From contig OZ007573.1 of the NCBI GenBank assembly GCA_963931925.1, positions 37,294,796-37,358,795 on the forward strand: a stretch of DNA of 64,000 nucleotides. Reading direction: 5' to 3'. The translations under genes were made by a program, and so were the position numbers. Below are positions 1-10,700 of the stretch, in pieces. Each line of letters begins with the position of its first letter. The first letter of the stretch is position 1. The notes beneath the pieces are model-generated. The model saw only the letters and a list, made by a program, of their open reading frames with translations, searched no databases and had not been told where the DNA came from. The DNA is from Onchidella celtica. Lineage: Eukaryota; Mollusca; Gastropoda; Systellommatophora; Onchidiidae.

Positions 1-244
1 CCGTGTTGGCATGGTCCTTTAAACATCGCAAACCACCATTGCCGTATTTAATCTCACACTTGCAATAACAGCACCAAGCAAACCCATCTTTGTCTATCTT
101 ACGGAAATAATCTGAAAAACAATCGCCGTTGTCATCTTTCAAGAACAACCAATCCCATCTAAACTTGTTCCTACACTCTAGATCAATCGCATCAACTGCT
201 GTATCTCGTTCAACAAACCTGGGAAATTGTGAACCCGACGCCAT
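1..244 (-). CDS. Zinc-finger (BED-like) N-terminal exon of a hAT-like transposase, runs off the left edge
   Basis: The minus strand is open from an ATG at 244 to the window edge (81 codons). The protein starts MASGSQFPRFVERD and holds an F-R-W-D-W segment followed by a cysteine/histidine pattern (CCYCKCEIKYGN, then LKDHAN). This is the layout of the BED-like zinc fingers that open many hAT-type transposases and their domesticated relatives; the finger would bind DNA. The catalytic part lies outside the window. The start context is ACCATGGCG, shared with several other transposase starts in this window. Upstream, at 330-420, a GTCAGAGAAT motif followed by a CTCTGAAA half-palindrome occurs twice and could be promoter or subterminal sequence. 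Assignment to hAT is inference; a zinc-finger protein of another transposon class is possible. Confidence 0.55.
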   Translation of the reverse strand, partial: MASGSQFPRFVERDTAVDAIDLECRNKFRWDWLFLKDDNGDCFSDYFRKIDKDGFAWCCYCKCEIKYGNGGLRCLKDHANT

Positions 245-939
245 GGTTTAAAACTTAAAAACGATAAGAGTTATTTCTCCTGCCTTGCATCTATTTCCCC
301 ACTTGGCTAGGCCTGGGCTATTTTCGTGGGTCAGAGAATTTTCCTCTGAAACCTCGGTGATTCTCGGACTAACGATAGTGAAGGAAACACGTCCGTCAGA
401 GAATCTTTCTCTGAAAATTCGTCGTACAACTAGCAAACCAATGTCGTGGCAATAGTATTAATGTAGTTGTGAAATTAACTGTTTTTATTCGTAGTTTTTA
501 TGTTCCAATTTGTTACTGTTGAAAAACTATATTATCAGTGAATAAAGAAAACAAAAACAACCTAAAATAACTAAAAATAAGGATAGATTTAGCTCTAGAT
601 CTAGGAATTTACCCTCAAAATTCAACAACATGAAAAAATCTGAAATCAGAGAAAATCTGAAAGATTTACATCCCTGTCATTGCAACTCTGTTGAACGGCT
701 ATCAAAAACAAATATTTACTTACATGGCATAAGGGTCCGGCCCCTGAGTCTGAAATATGGATTAAACTTTGGTGGGGGGGGGGGGGGGGGGATGATCATG
801 GGAAGGAATCTTTCATATTGTGTTGTCAAATATTGAATCTGTAGAACCCAAATTCAAAACTCAGCACAATACTAATTGGAATGGCGTGTGTCAAGGATTC
901 TACTAAAAATCTGACCCTATTTTTTCAGGAATTTGATGA
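245..939. other. Gene-free stretch with short repeats and a G-run
   Basis: No credible coding sequence. It contains two GTCAGAGAAT direct copies (about 330-420, probably 5' sequence of the leftward exon) and a pure G tract of about 18 bases at 774-791. Confidence 0.5.
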
Positions 940-1536
940 AGACATCAGATATTCTGGTCTTCAGATGATCTGTTACGTGTGCCCCCTGTAGCAGAAGCGA
1001 TGGGCAAAACAAGATATGAGAAGTTGAGCAGATTTTTTCACTTGCAGGACAACAGCACCCAACAACATGTCAAAACTCATGAGGATTATGATCCCATATT
1101 CAAAGACAAGCCCTTGTTCAAAATGGTGCTTAACAACTCAAAGAAATAATACCTACCATCTACAAATGTGAGCATAGATGAGGCCATGATTGCTTTCACA
1201 GGAAGATTGTTCTTCAAGCAGTGAATAAAAGGAAAACCTTGCCCTTGGGTCATCAAGGCCTGGTGTTGCGCCGAGTCAAAGACGGGCTATTTGGTAAATA
1301 TTTCAATCTATACTGGGAAATCACTTAGGGTGGGCAACAGTGCTAGACTTAAGCATCCCACTGTGACTCCAACCACAGAGGGTCGAATAAACACCAGTGC
1401 AGCAGACCACCAGGTCACTCATCTGTATGGCAGAAAAATGCAGTGCTTCCAATGCCATGCTGACAAAAGGAGAACTGCTTCAAACCGAGGAGTAGAAACT
1501 GTTTTTGAATGTTCACTGTGCAAGGTCCATTCGTGA
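940..1536 (+). pseudogene. Decayed piggyBac transposase (internally deleted)
   Basis: The translation carries piggyBac landmarks: LLRVPPVAEAMGKTRYEKL, a D-Y-D-P-I-F segment, and SIDEAMIAFTGR, which contains the first catalytic aspartate. It runs on through K-G-K-P-W and ends in a Cys-rich finger (CFQCHADKR, then CSLCKVHS). There are stop codons near 1147 and 1222 and a frameshift near 950. The central part with the second and third catalytic aspartates is missing: the frame jumps from the G-Y-L region to the C-terminal finger. The copy therefore cannot encode an active enzyme. The 3' end is followed by a C-run at 1621-1636 and the element terminus at 2067. Confidence 0.8.
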
Positions 1537-2071
1537 AAAGGACACTGCTTTGCAGTTTTTCAAAATAATTTGTAAAGATGGATTATAAATGTGTCTCACT
1601 GTGAGTAGAAGCAAAAAATGCCCCCCCCCCCCCCCACCCCTTTTTTTTTCCTCCTTCATTTTCTAGTATTTTGCATGTTTCTTACAATTTTTTAACAGTT
1701 TTTCTTGTGTCTGTAATAAACAGAGATGGGAACTACGGACAGAAAAATTTCCTTAACTTTTGATGCAATGCGCCACTGCCTACTGCAATACACACTTACC
1801 AATTCGTACTGGACAACAAACAAAATGCTGTCTAGTAAGAAAAAAAACAAGTTTAAAAATCCAGAATTCAGGAAATTTCCTGAGAATTCCCATCCCTGAA
1901 TAAATGTATTCACTCACCATCAAATTGTGCTAGTTTGATTGTTCTACTGTAAAAATTGTAATTACTGTTAATTTTTAAAAAACATCACCTTCGTTTTGTA
2001 CGGACTTACCTCCCTTCCCTTAGTAGCCCAGCCTAGTAGATTCGCAGGCACCCTAGTAGTGAATGGGTTAA
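940..2071 (+). mobile_element. piggyBac copy, right end defined by TTAA at 2068-2071
   Basis: The right terminus reads CCCTAGTAGTGAATGGG followed by TTAA, with a CCTAGTAG motif repeated just inside, as in piggyBac subterminal regions. The sequence immediately right of the TTAA reads as coding for the neighbouring 'GDYxFL' gene, so this element appears to have inserted into that older transposon. No matching left terminus was found, so the left coordinate is only where transposase homology begins. Confidence 0.55.
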
Positions 2072-3950
2072 AAGACATGATTTGGCAAGGTAAAAGCATA
2101 AAATTATTTATCTTTGGAGACTACAGCTTTCTGACAACTATCTATGGAATATCAGGGGCTGCGGAATCCCATCCTTGCATTTGGTGTGACAAATCCAAAA
2201 TGAGCTACAGCAAGAGTCAGAACCAAGAAACCTTGAGACACTCCGCATTGACCTCCAAAACTTCACAGCACAGGGTCAGGGGGAAAAGAAACATGCATCT
2301 AGGTTCCATAGTGTTATCTGTCCAACAATGATACCCTGTGAACTAGAAGATGTGGCCCCACCTTGTTTACACATTTTTTTTAGGTCACCTCACCTGGGTT
2401 AAAAAAAATCACACATTATCAGAGGCACAGTGTGAGAGCATAGATCAAGATATAGCTAAAGAGCTTGCTGAAATGGATGAAATTCCAGAAAGTAATTTTG
2501 GAGATTACATGAAAAAGATTAAGGATCTTAGGAACAGACAGAAGCTGAAAGGAGGTGAAATGATACTTTTAGACAATACACAAGAAAACTTTATCAGAAA
2601 GGCAAGTTTGCAAAGCACTGTTGACAGCATTGAAGAGGAAGAGGAAATTCAGAATCTGACAAAAAATTATCCCACACGACAGGGACCTGTTTGTGCCAGT
2701 CTTGCAGAAACACTGAAAAAACATCGAATCAAACTCCAGGCACATCATGGCAGATCATTTGTGGGCAACCACTGCAAAAAATACTTAAGATGGAATGTTT
2801 ATGAGGATCTGATGGTACAGATGGTTAGCAAAACTGTTCAGCTGACCAGTCAAAATAGTATTGTTGATGAAGTCTCATCAGTTGCAAGCACTTTCAATAT
2901 TCTTAATACATTTCCTCCCGCGAACGGGTATTACCCGTTCTCCAATTTACGACGCAGCCACCCGCGAACGGGTATTACCCGTTTTTGAGGTTTCGTTACT
3001 CTACAGTAGTCTGCAGCCTGTAGTTTTTATTCACAATGATTTCCCTTGATGGATATCGAAGGGACGCAACTCTAATAATAATAGGGAACTGTTTTCGTGC
3101 AATTTACTGTATTTTTTCGCGATTCTAACCACGGTGAGGCAATTTTTCAAAATTTTTGTCAACATCCGAAACTTTGCATGAAATCTTCGTGGATAGTGAC
3201 AGTAATGAAGAGATGATGGAGGACGGCAGTGACGACAGTGATGAAGAATTTGTTGCAGACGATTCTGGATCTAGATCTAGACATAGATCTAGATCTAGAT
3301 CTAGTGATTCTGAAATCATTGATGTTGTCAACATTTTTTGTACTTTCTTCGTTTTGCTCCACCACACAACAATTCTCTGCATTGAAATATGGAAAAAACA
3401 CAGTTTTTATATTAAACAGTAACCAATTCTGTACTTTTAGCACAAAAAATTTTAAAAAACAATCAATAAATAATCATTTAATGCTCTTTTTTCTATACCA
3501 ACCGCACAGTGGTCAAATTTGACAAAAATTACTTGGGCAGGGGAAAACACTCATGTGAAAAATACTTGGGAGGAATAGTGTTAATGTATTATATTCTGAG
3601 GTTCACTAATTTCCCATAGCCATCCCATGTCCGAGAGTATGATCAATGCAACCAAAAGAGCTATTAAAAAATACTGTGCATACTTTCGGAACATGAAAAT
3701 ATGCAAGATTTATCCAAAATTTCACATACTTGAAGAGCATTGTCTTCCCTGGGTGAGATTTTACAAAATAGGTCTTGGTTTTCACAGCGAACAAGGTGGG
3801 GAAACGCTTCATCAAACAATAAATGTATTAGAACATCAAACAAGAAACATAGTTCACAGTCAGCGCAGGTTACATACAATCATGAAGCAGCGTTCAACTG
3901 ATATCTGTCCTGACTTCGTTGGGCAAGGAGGAGGGAAGCATGTATTTTAA
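2072..3950 (+). pseudogene. Broken gene of an unclassified transposon-associated family (GDYxFL ... GEQGGE)
   Basis: Three blocks of one protein are visible. Block 1 (2072-2240) has FGDYSFLTTIYGISGA then CIWCDK, a putative zinc-binding CxxC. Block 2 (2360-2906) is charged and contains QAHHGRSFVGNHCKKYL. Block 3 (3620-3916) has PKFHILEEHCLPWV then GLGFHSEQGGETLH. I recognise these as conserved blocks of a large unannotated family in invertebrate transposon-rich genomes, but cannot name the superfamily. Frameshifts lie near 2240 and 2350-2400, and a TTAA element interrupts it at 2907-3580. The upstream part is cut by the piggyBac insertion ending at 2071. It is not functional. Confidence 0.55.
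2907..3580 (+). mobile_element. Non-autonomous TTAA (piggyBac-like) element, 674 bp
   Basis: Flanked by TTAA at 2903-2906 and 3581-3584. The inverted ends are TACATTTCCTCCC and, on the other strand, CACTATTCCTCCC (10 of 13 match). Just inside the left end a palindromic unit, CGAACGGGTATTACCCGTT, occurs twice (about 2920 and 2963). The interior keeps one short reading frame (3156-3422) whose first half is acidic and serine-rich (DSDSNEEMMEDGSDDSDEE), like the N-terminus of piggyBac transposases, followed by an Arg-Ser stretch encoded by a GATCTA repeat. The catalytic domain is absent, so this is a deletion derivative mobilised in trans. It sits inside the GDYxFL gene. Confidence 0.7.
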
Positions 3951-4877
3951 GGGGAGGCACGGCCCTAAAATTGACTCGATACTCATAAAATATCGATTTT
4001 TCGTTTTTACTTCAGTTTGATAGAAAAATATATGAGGAATCGAATTCACACATGATAATTATGGAAACCCTGCTGGAAATTGATGAAAATTGAGATTTTT
4101 TAGAGGTGGGTGGGGTCAAAACCTCAGAGAAATTTCAGTTCAATGTGAAAAAATGTCACTTTTTCAACACGTCGCTTCGTTTCTTCCCAAACGTTCGCCT
4201 ACCACATATTTGGTATCGTTTTAAACTACAAAATCTGTAGTATTCGTTTCCGATGAGTATAACTAACTTCCGAACTTGGAGAGCTATTCTACGTCCGTTT
4301 CACTGATCCATGTCTGCAGCATTGGGGTTACCGACGTTTCGTTGTAACAACTGACAATTCAACCATTCCTGGCTCAAGACCTGATCTTTTTGGAACTAGA
4401 AGCGTTTGAAAGCTGTTTTCCCTCTATTTAATTGGTAAGTATGGTATTTATTTGCATTGAAAGTGATCAGAAACTACCTGAAGCAATGTAAACAATGCAG
4501 GGTTGAGTTCAAACCTATTATCGATAGTTTGGTGAAAATGTAAACAAAGTGTTGCTTAGATTGTTCTACTGAGCAAATAAGGCTTGCAGCCGTAAAAGAG
4601 TGACATATATATGATATTTTATTTAGGATTACATGTATGTAATGTTTCTTGCCTATTATAGAGTATGGATTAGTAGAATTTTTTGTGATCAGAATCAGTT
4701 CTCGACTCATTTTAGTGAAAGTTGGTGGTCAAAGTTAGTCTACATCATTTTTCATTTTGTTTACTTTAGAAGGCTCATATGTGATTCTAAATGGAGGAGT
4801 ATATTGAATCTGCCTGCAAACTGTTTATATTTTTTTGTCTTCAATTCTACTTCACAGCATGACAGTCCCATTCTGCA
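3951..4877 (+). other. Upstream region of the DGSW transposase
   Basis: No coding sequence that I can support. A TTAA at 3947-3950 is followed by GGGGAGGCACGGCCC, which resembles a transposon terminus (TTAA plus G-rich start), but I found no matching right end. The rest is AT-rich and is probably 5' untranslated or intronic sequence. Confidence 0.35.
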
Positions 4878-6590
4878 ATGCCGGCAAGAAAACAGTTAGC
4901 TCAGTTGAGATATCAGCCGAAGAAACAGCGGAACGCACAGCTAGCAGCAGCCAGGGCAGCTCGTCTCAGCAAGCCATCAACTGCGGCTTCTGGACAAAAC
5001 AGCACCATGACACCCCTTGCTGACACTGTCAGTCCTTCTGTGACAACACATGATGGTGATGAGCAACTCAGACTATCCGCAGCAAAGCGCAAGCTTGATT
5101 ATTTTAGTGCATCAAATACACTTTCTACATCCAACGCCGAAGATCTGCCCACCACCATTTGTGATCTAAACACACTTCGAAACCTTTTCACAGGTGTAAA
5201 GTGCTGCAAGTGTTCTGGAAGTGATTTTTCCCTGCACCACAATTCAAGTGAAAACATGGGCTTTGCTGTAAAGCTCAAACTGACATGCAACATCTGTGAG
5301 TCTGTTTGCTCAGAATCATATACGTCGAAGAAGATAGACAGAGTGATGGAGATCAACAGAAGAGCCACTGCAGCATCTCTTTGTGCAGGGTTTGGACAGA
5401 GTGGACTGTCAAATTTCTGGGAATTTATGTGCATGCCTGGACTACATGAAAAAAGTTTTCGTATCCATATGGACTTTGTAGTGAGTAATTCAGAGGCATT
5501 TTCAAAAGTGATTCTGGAAGAAAGCAGGAGGAAAGTTAGGGAGGTACATGCACAGGAAAATGGGGAAGGAGCGGCAAGTGATGGGGTGCTTGACCTTTGT
5601 GTCAGTTACGATGGCAGTTGGCACACCAGAGGTCACAAGAGTAAAACAGGTGTCGGTTGTGTAGTGGAGGCAGTGACAGGACTATGTATTGATTTTCATG
5701 TTATGTCCAACTATTGTCAGCTTTGTTTTATAACAGGTGAAAGACTGAAAAAAAAACGTTTAGAGGAGTATGAAGGGTGGTACCAGCTTCATTCTGCTAA
5801 TTGTCAAAAAAATTTTGATGGCACCTCTGGAGCTATGGAAATTGAAGGTGCGAGAGTGTTATGGTCACGATCACTTGACTTTAAATTTAGATATGTCTCA
5901 GTAATTTCAGATGGTGACTGCAAAACCTACAACTGTTTGTGTGAATTAAAACCGCACGGTGAAAACTGTACAGTAACAAAAGAAGAATGTGTAAATCATG
6001 TTTCTAAAAGATTAGGCACTGCCTTACGAAATGTGGTCGATACGGCAAAGAAGATCGGGAAAACTTTGGGAGGCAAAAAAGAGGGTAGTCTGACCGAAAC
6101 TAAAATCACCAAGCTTCAGAAATATTATACAAGGGCAGTCAGGGGAACTAGCACAGTAGAAAATATGCAGAATGCCATATGGGCCACATATTATCATTGC
6201 ATATCTTCAAATGAAAACCAACAGCACCAACTTTGTCCTCCAGGAGAGGACTCATGGTGTTTCGTGAAGAGAGCTGAAGCACTCAATGTGCCAGTGCCCC
6301 ATCACCAGGAAAAGAACAAAACATACCTGAATGCACTTGTTGCTGAATATATTAAACCAGTTTATATAAAAGTAACAGATGCATCCCTACTAAGCAGATG
6401 TCTTCAGGGGAAGACGCAAAACAGCAATGAATGCCTGCATTCAGTAATTTGGGCAAAATGCCCTAAACATATGTTTGCCAGCCTGAAAAGGGTTTCATTA
6501 GCAGTGAGTTTGGGGGTGGGAGAATTTAACCAAGGTTCAGCAGCAACCCATAAATTTTTTAAATATCTCAATCTTCCAAATGACACCTGA
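4878..6590 (+). CDS. DGSW-type DDE transposase (Pfam 'Mutator-like' domain family)
   Basis: An uninterrupted 570-codon frame. After a basic, alanine-rich N-terminus (residues 1-60) there is a CxxC knuckle near residue 112 (KCCKCSGSD) and another near 138 (CNICES). The catalytic core follows: SYDGSWHTRGHKSKTGVG near residue 245 (first Asp), SDGDCKTYNCLCELKPHG near 345 (second Asp), ECVNHVSKRLGTALR, and QNSNECLHSVIWAKCPK near 517 (Glu). These three acidic residues make a plausible DDE triad. The family is labelled Mutator-like in Pfam; a Kolobok-type assignment is also possible given TTAA-like ends nearby. The C-terminus stops right after the catalytic domain and overlaps the next ORF by 11 bases. 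No frame damage is seen, so it is potentially active. Confidence 0.8.
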   Translation: MPARKQLAQLRYQPKKQRNAQLAAARAARLSKPSTAASGQNSTMTPLADTVSPSVTTHDGDEQLRLSAAKRKLDYFSASNTLSTSNAEDLPTTICDLNTLRNLFTGVKCCKCSGSDFSLHHNSSENMGFAVKLKLTCNICESVCSESYTSKKIDRVMEINRRATAASLCAGFGQSGLSNFWEFMCMPGLHEKSFRIHMDFVVSNSEAFSKVILEESRRKVREVHAQENGEGAASDGVLDLCVSYDGSWHTRGHKSKTGVGCVVEAVTGLCIDFHVMSNYCQLCFITGERLKKKRLEEYEGWYQLHSANCQKNFDGTSGAMEIEGARVLWSRSLDFKFRYVSVISDGDCKTYNCLCELKPHGENCTVTKEECVNHVSKRLGTALRNVVDTAKKIGKTLGGKKEGSLTETKITKLQKYYTRAVRGTSTVENMQNAIWATYYHCISSNENQQHQLCPPGEDSWCFVKRAEALNVPVPHHQEKNKTYLNALVAEYIKPVYIKVTDASLLSRCLQGKTQNSNECLHSVIWAKCPKHMFASLKRVSLAVSLGVGEFNQGSAATHKFFKYLNLPNDT

Positions 6591-7745
6591 AAAGGATGTG
6601 AAACTCAAAGATGAAAGTGGAGTGTTTAATTCCAGTGTCAGGATTTGCATTTTAGAGTTAGCAGAGCACGAGGTAGGAACCTCAAAGATTGGAAATGTAA
6701 TAGCAAGTGTTGCAATGAATATTTCTGATGTTATTATCCCTGATGGAGAATTGCCAAAATGCAGTGTCTGCACCAACATCATCAATGAGGGAGGAGAAAT
6801 TATTAAAAGCATTGTTGCTGAAAAACTAGAAAAGCCGAATACACAGTGGGGTCTTCATAAAGATGGAACCTCACGTAGAAAACAGCACATCCTAGACACA
6901 ACTGTGCACCTTGCCTCTGGAGAGGACTACACTCTTGGATTTACTAAACTGGACAGGCCATCGCTGATGAAGCCGTTAATAAACTTAAGGAGCTTGCTTG
7001 TCATGCTGAAACTCCTGACACATTCATGATGAAGGCTGCTAGAACTTTAAAGTACACAATGAATGACCGAGCAGCAAATGAAAAGAAGAGCAACGTGCTG
7101 CTGAATGAATGGCGCAAAAGTATTTTGAAGGAGGCTCCAGACAGTATTCCGGAAATTGAATTTTTTTATTGCATGGCTCATGTTCTACTTGGTCTGCATA
7201 ATTACACAATTAAAGATCTTGCTGAATATCAGAACTGTCGTCTCAGCAGGAATGCTGTCCCAGGGTTCTATGGAAGCAGCTTTAAGTCTCTTCAAGCTGC
7301 AAGCAGAGTATGTTCTGGAGCATCAGACATATTCGCTCCAGTTGGGGACCATTTGGGAATGAGAGATATTTGGGAAAGCTATTGTGAAGCAAACAATATC
7401 CAGTCTTACATCACAAATTACAAAGACAACAGGTTCAACGGTCTTTTCGATGTGTCAGCAGCCATAACACATCATCATGTGGATTTTATACATCTGTTGC
7501 GCACTCGAGCAGAAGCTAAAGATGCAAACAACAAAATTAAAGGTATGCTGCTGGACCTCGAGGATTCTCGACTCATGGTCATTACAAATGTGTTGGGTCT
7601 CTGTTATCATAAAATAACTGGTCCTTTCTGGGCGCATATCACCACCACATCATATCAGCTGGTGACAGCAACAGTGAAACAGCTACACAAAGAGCTCCAA
7701 CATTTTGTTGAACACCCAAAGGAGTTCCTCACAGACCACACTCTA

Positions 7746-10700
7746 CTACTACTACTATTTCCTGTTGCACCCACTGGTGCTTAGGGCAGCAACAAAGGAT
7801 CTCCAGCCCTGTCTGTCCTGGGCCATCTTTGCGAGAGTTCCCCATGAGTGATTGAAGGATTTCATCTCTGCCTCGATTGTTCTCCGCCAGGTTGCCTTGG
7901 GTCTGCCTCGCTTGCGCCGTCCCTCCGGTGTCCACTGAAGTGCTGTTTTGGTTATAGAATTTGCTTCCTTTCGCAGCACGTGTCCAAGCCATCTCCATCG
8001 TCTCTTCGTGATGATGTTGGCTATTTCTTCTTGCTTGCATCGCCTTAGTAGTTCCTGATTAGAAATCTTGTTTGGCCAAAAGATGCGGAGAATCCTACGA
8101 AGACATGTGGTGTGGAAGGAAGACAACTTGGCGAGGTCACCTTCTGTCATTCGCCAACACTCTGATCCATACAGGAGTGTGGATAGGACACAGCTTTGGT
8201 ACAGTCTGATCTTGGTGTTGATGCCGTATTGTGTCGATTTCCAGATGTTGCTCATACTTTGAAAGACAGCCCTTGCATTTCCCAGCCTACTTTGGATGTC
8301 CTCCTTTGTGCCACCCTCTGGTCTGATAATGCTACCAAGGTATTTAAATTTGTCCGTCGTGGTGAGGTTCTTGTCATCTACTTGCACTGGTGCTGGAGTG
8401 TCTACATTTAGGGTCATAATCTCTGTCTTCTTCTGGCTAATCCGAAGGCCTACTTTGCATCCAAAATTATGTAGTCTCTGCGTCTTATCTTGCATGTGTT
8501 GGTGACTATGTGACAATAGCGCAAGGTCATCCGCAAAGTCCAAATCCTCTAGGTTGTCGAAGAGTGTCCATCTGATGCCTCTTGGTGCATCCTCTGTAGT
8601 TTTCCGCATAATCCAGTCGATTACGAGGTTAAACAAAATTGTTGACATCACACATCCTTGCCGTACACCAGTTTTCACTTCAAAGGATGCATCACTGTTT
8701 CCGACACTGCAACTGAAGTTCTTGTAAAAGCTTTTGATGAGTTCAACAAGCTTGCTGGGAATCCCATAGTGCCGAAGAATGCGCCATATACTCTCTCTGT
8801 GGATGCTGTCGAAGGCCTTTTCGAAGTCAACGAAGTTCACATAGAGCTGCCTTTGCCATTCTGAACACTGTTCTATGATGTTTCGGAGTGTGAAGATCTG
8901 GTCAATGCATCCTTTCCCCTTTCGGAATCCGGCCTGTTCCTTTCTCAGTGTCTTGTCCACAGCATCTGACATACGTTGCACAATGATCTTGGCAAGGATT
9001 TTGCTGGGTATAGAAAGGAGAGTGATACCACGCCAGTTGTTGCAATCGCTGAGTGCTCCTTTCTTGGGTATTTTCACTATTCTGCCTTCATTCCAGCTCT
9101 TTGGTACTGCTTCTGCTTCCCAGATAGCTGTGAACAGTGGCTGAAGGATGGTGGCTGACTGATCCGGATCTGCTTTGAACAGTTCTGCAGTCAAGTTGTC
9201 TTTTCCTGGGGCTTTGCTGTTTTTTAGGCTCTTTATTGCTGCCACTATCTCTTCCTTCTTTGGTGGATCTATGTTGATGTCAAGGTCTTCAGCAGCATCT
9301 TGTATTATTATTCTATCTTCAGGTGGTGGCCGGTTTAGTAATTCCTGAAAGTGCTCTGTCCAGCGTGTATCCTGTTCTCGTTCTGTAGTCAGTAGTTTCC
9401 CATTCTTGTCTTTGATTGGAACACTTGGTCTTCCACCGTACTTGCCACAAATGCGCTTAGTGATCTTGTAGAGCTTACCCTGTTCTCCTCTTGCTGCTGC
9501 CTCCTCCGCATCTGCCGCTAGCTGTTCCATGGCTTCTCGTTTATCTTTCTTTACTAGTCTCTTCACTTTCTTATTTAACTCTGTGTAGCTATGTTGGTAC
9601 CTCTCTTTCAGCCTTTCCGATTTCACTTGTAGGAGTTTCTTTTTCATGACTTTCCTCTCCTCGATCACATCCCATGTTCTTTGTTGGATCCACTCCTTGC
9701 TTTTCCCTTTCTCATTAAATCCAAGGCAGGCTACACTGCTCTCTGTGTACACTGTAGTTACTCTTTTCCACTCTGAATCGATTCCTCTTTCATTAGGGTT
9801 GTTCTTATCAGACTCTCGTAGAGCCTGGAATCGGTTCTTGACTTGTATGTTGAAGGCATTTCTAACACTTGCATCTCTCAGTTTCTGAATATTAAGGTGT
9901 CTTTGCTTTGATGTCTTGATTCCGGTCTTGTTCAGTTTAATTTTGATAAGTGCTGCCACTAGATGGTGGTCGCTGGCTATGTCAGCTCCTCTTTTCACTT
10001 TCACATCTAGAAGGGATCGTCTCCACATACCGTTGATCATCAAATGGTCTATTTGGTTCTTGTCTCTTCCATTTGGAGAATTCCATGTGAGTTTGTGAAT
10101 TTCTCTGTGTGTGAAAAGGGTCCCTCCGATGACTAAGTTGTTCAAGGCACAAAAATCCACAAGCCTTTCTCCATTGTCATTCCTTGTTCCAGTTCCATGT
10201 TTTCCCATTACTCTTTCATAATTTATATCATCTTTACCTACCTTAGCATTGAGGTCTCCCATGACAATGATGAGATCATGCCGTGGCGTCATGTCCATTT
10301 CCCCCTGGAGTTGTTCATAAAAGTCGTCTTTGTCTGTGTTGTCGTTTTCGTTGGTTGGTGCATAACATTGGATGACAGTGATGTTTGTGTGTCGTCCTTT
10401 CATCCTCATCCTCATCAGTCTGCTATTGACTGGTTTCCACTCCAACAAGCATTTGTCCAGTCCTTTCTTTAGGATGATGGCTACTCCTTCATGATGTTGG
10501 TCATCCTCTCTTCCAGAGTAGAGAACGGTTTCTCCAGTGGATGTTTTGATCCTTCCAGATCCAGTCCATCTGCTCTCACTTACACCCAGGATGTGTAGGT
10601 TGTAGCGCCTCATCTCTGATGTTACTTGTGCTAACTTACCCGATTCATACATTGTTCTAACATTCCAGTATCCAATCCTGGTCTTGGTTTTGGCGGTGTT

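Noticed and set aside
3947..3965. TTAA followed by GGGGAGGCACGGCCC as left end of the DGSW element
   Set aside because: No complementary right end found between 11850 and 12766, so it is not called as a terminus.
7729..8040. Additional open frames on both strands across the LINE
   Set aside because: They are shadows of the 1033-codon LINE frame.
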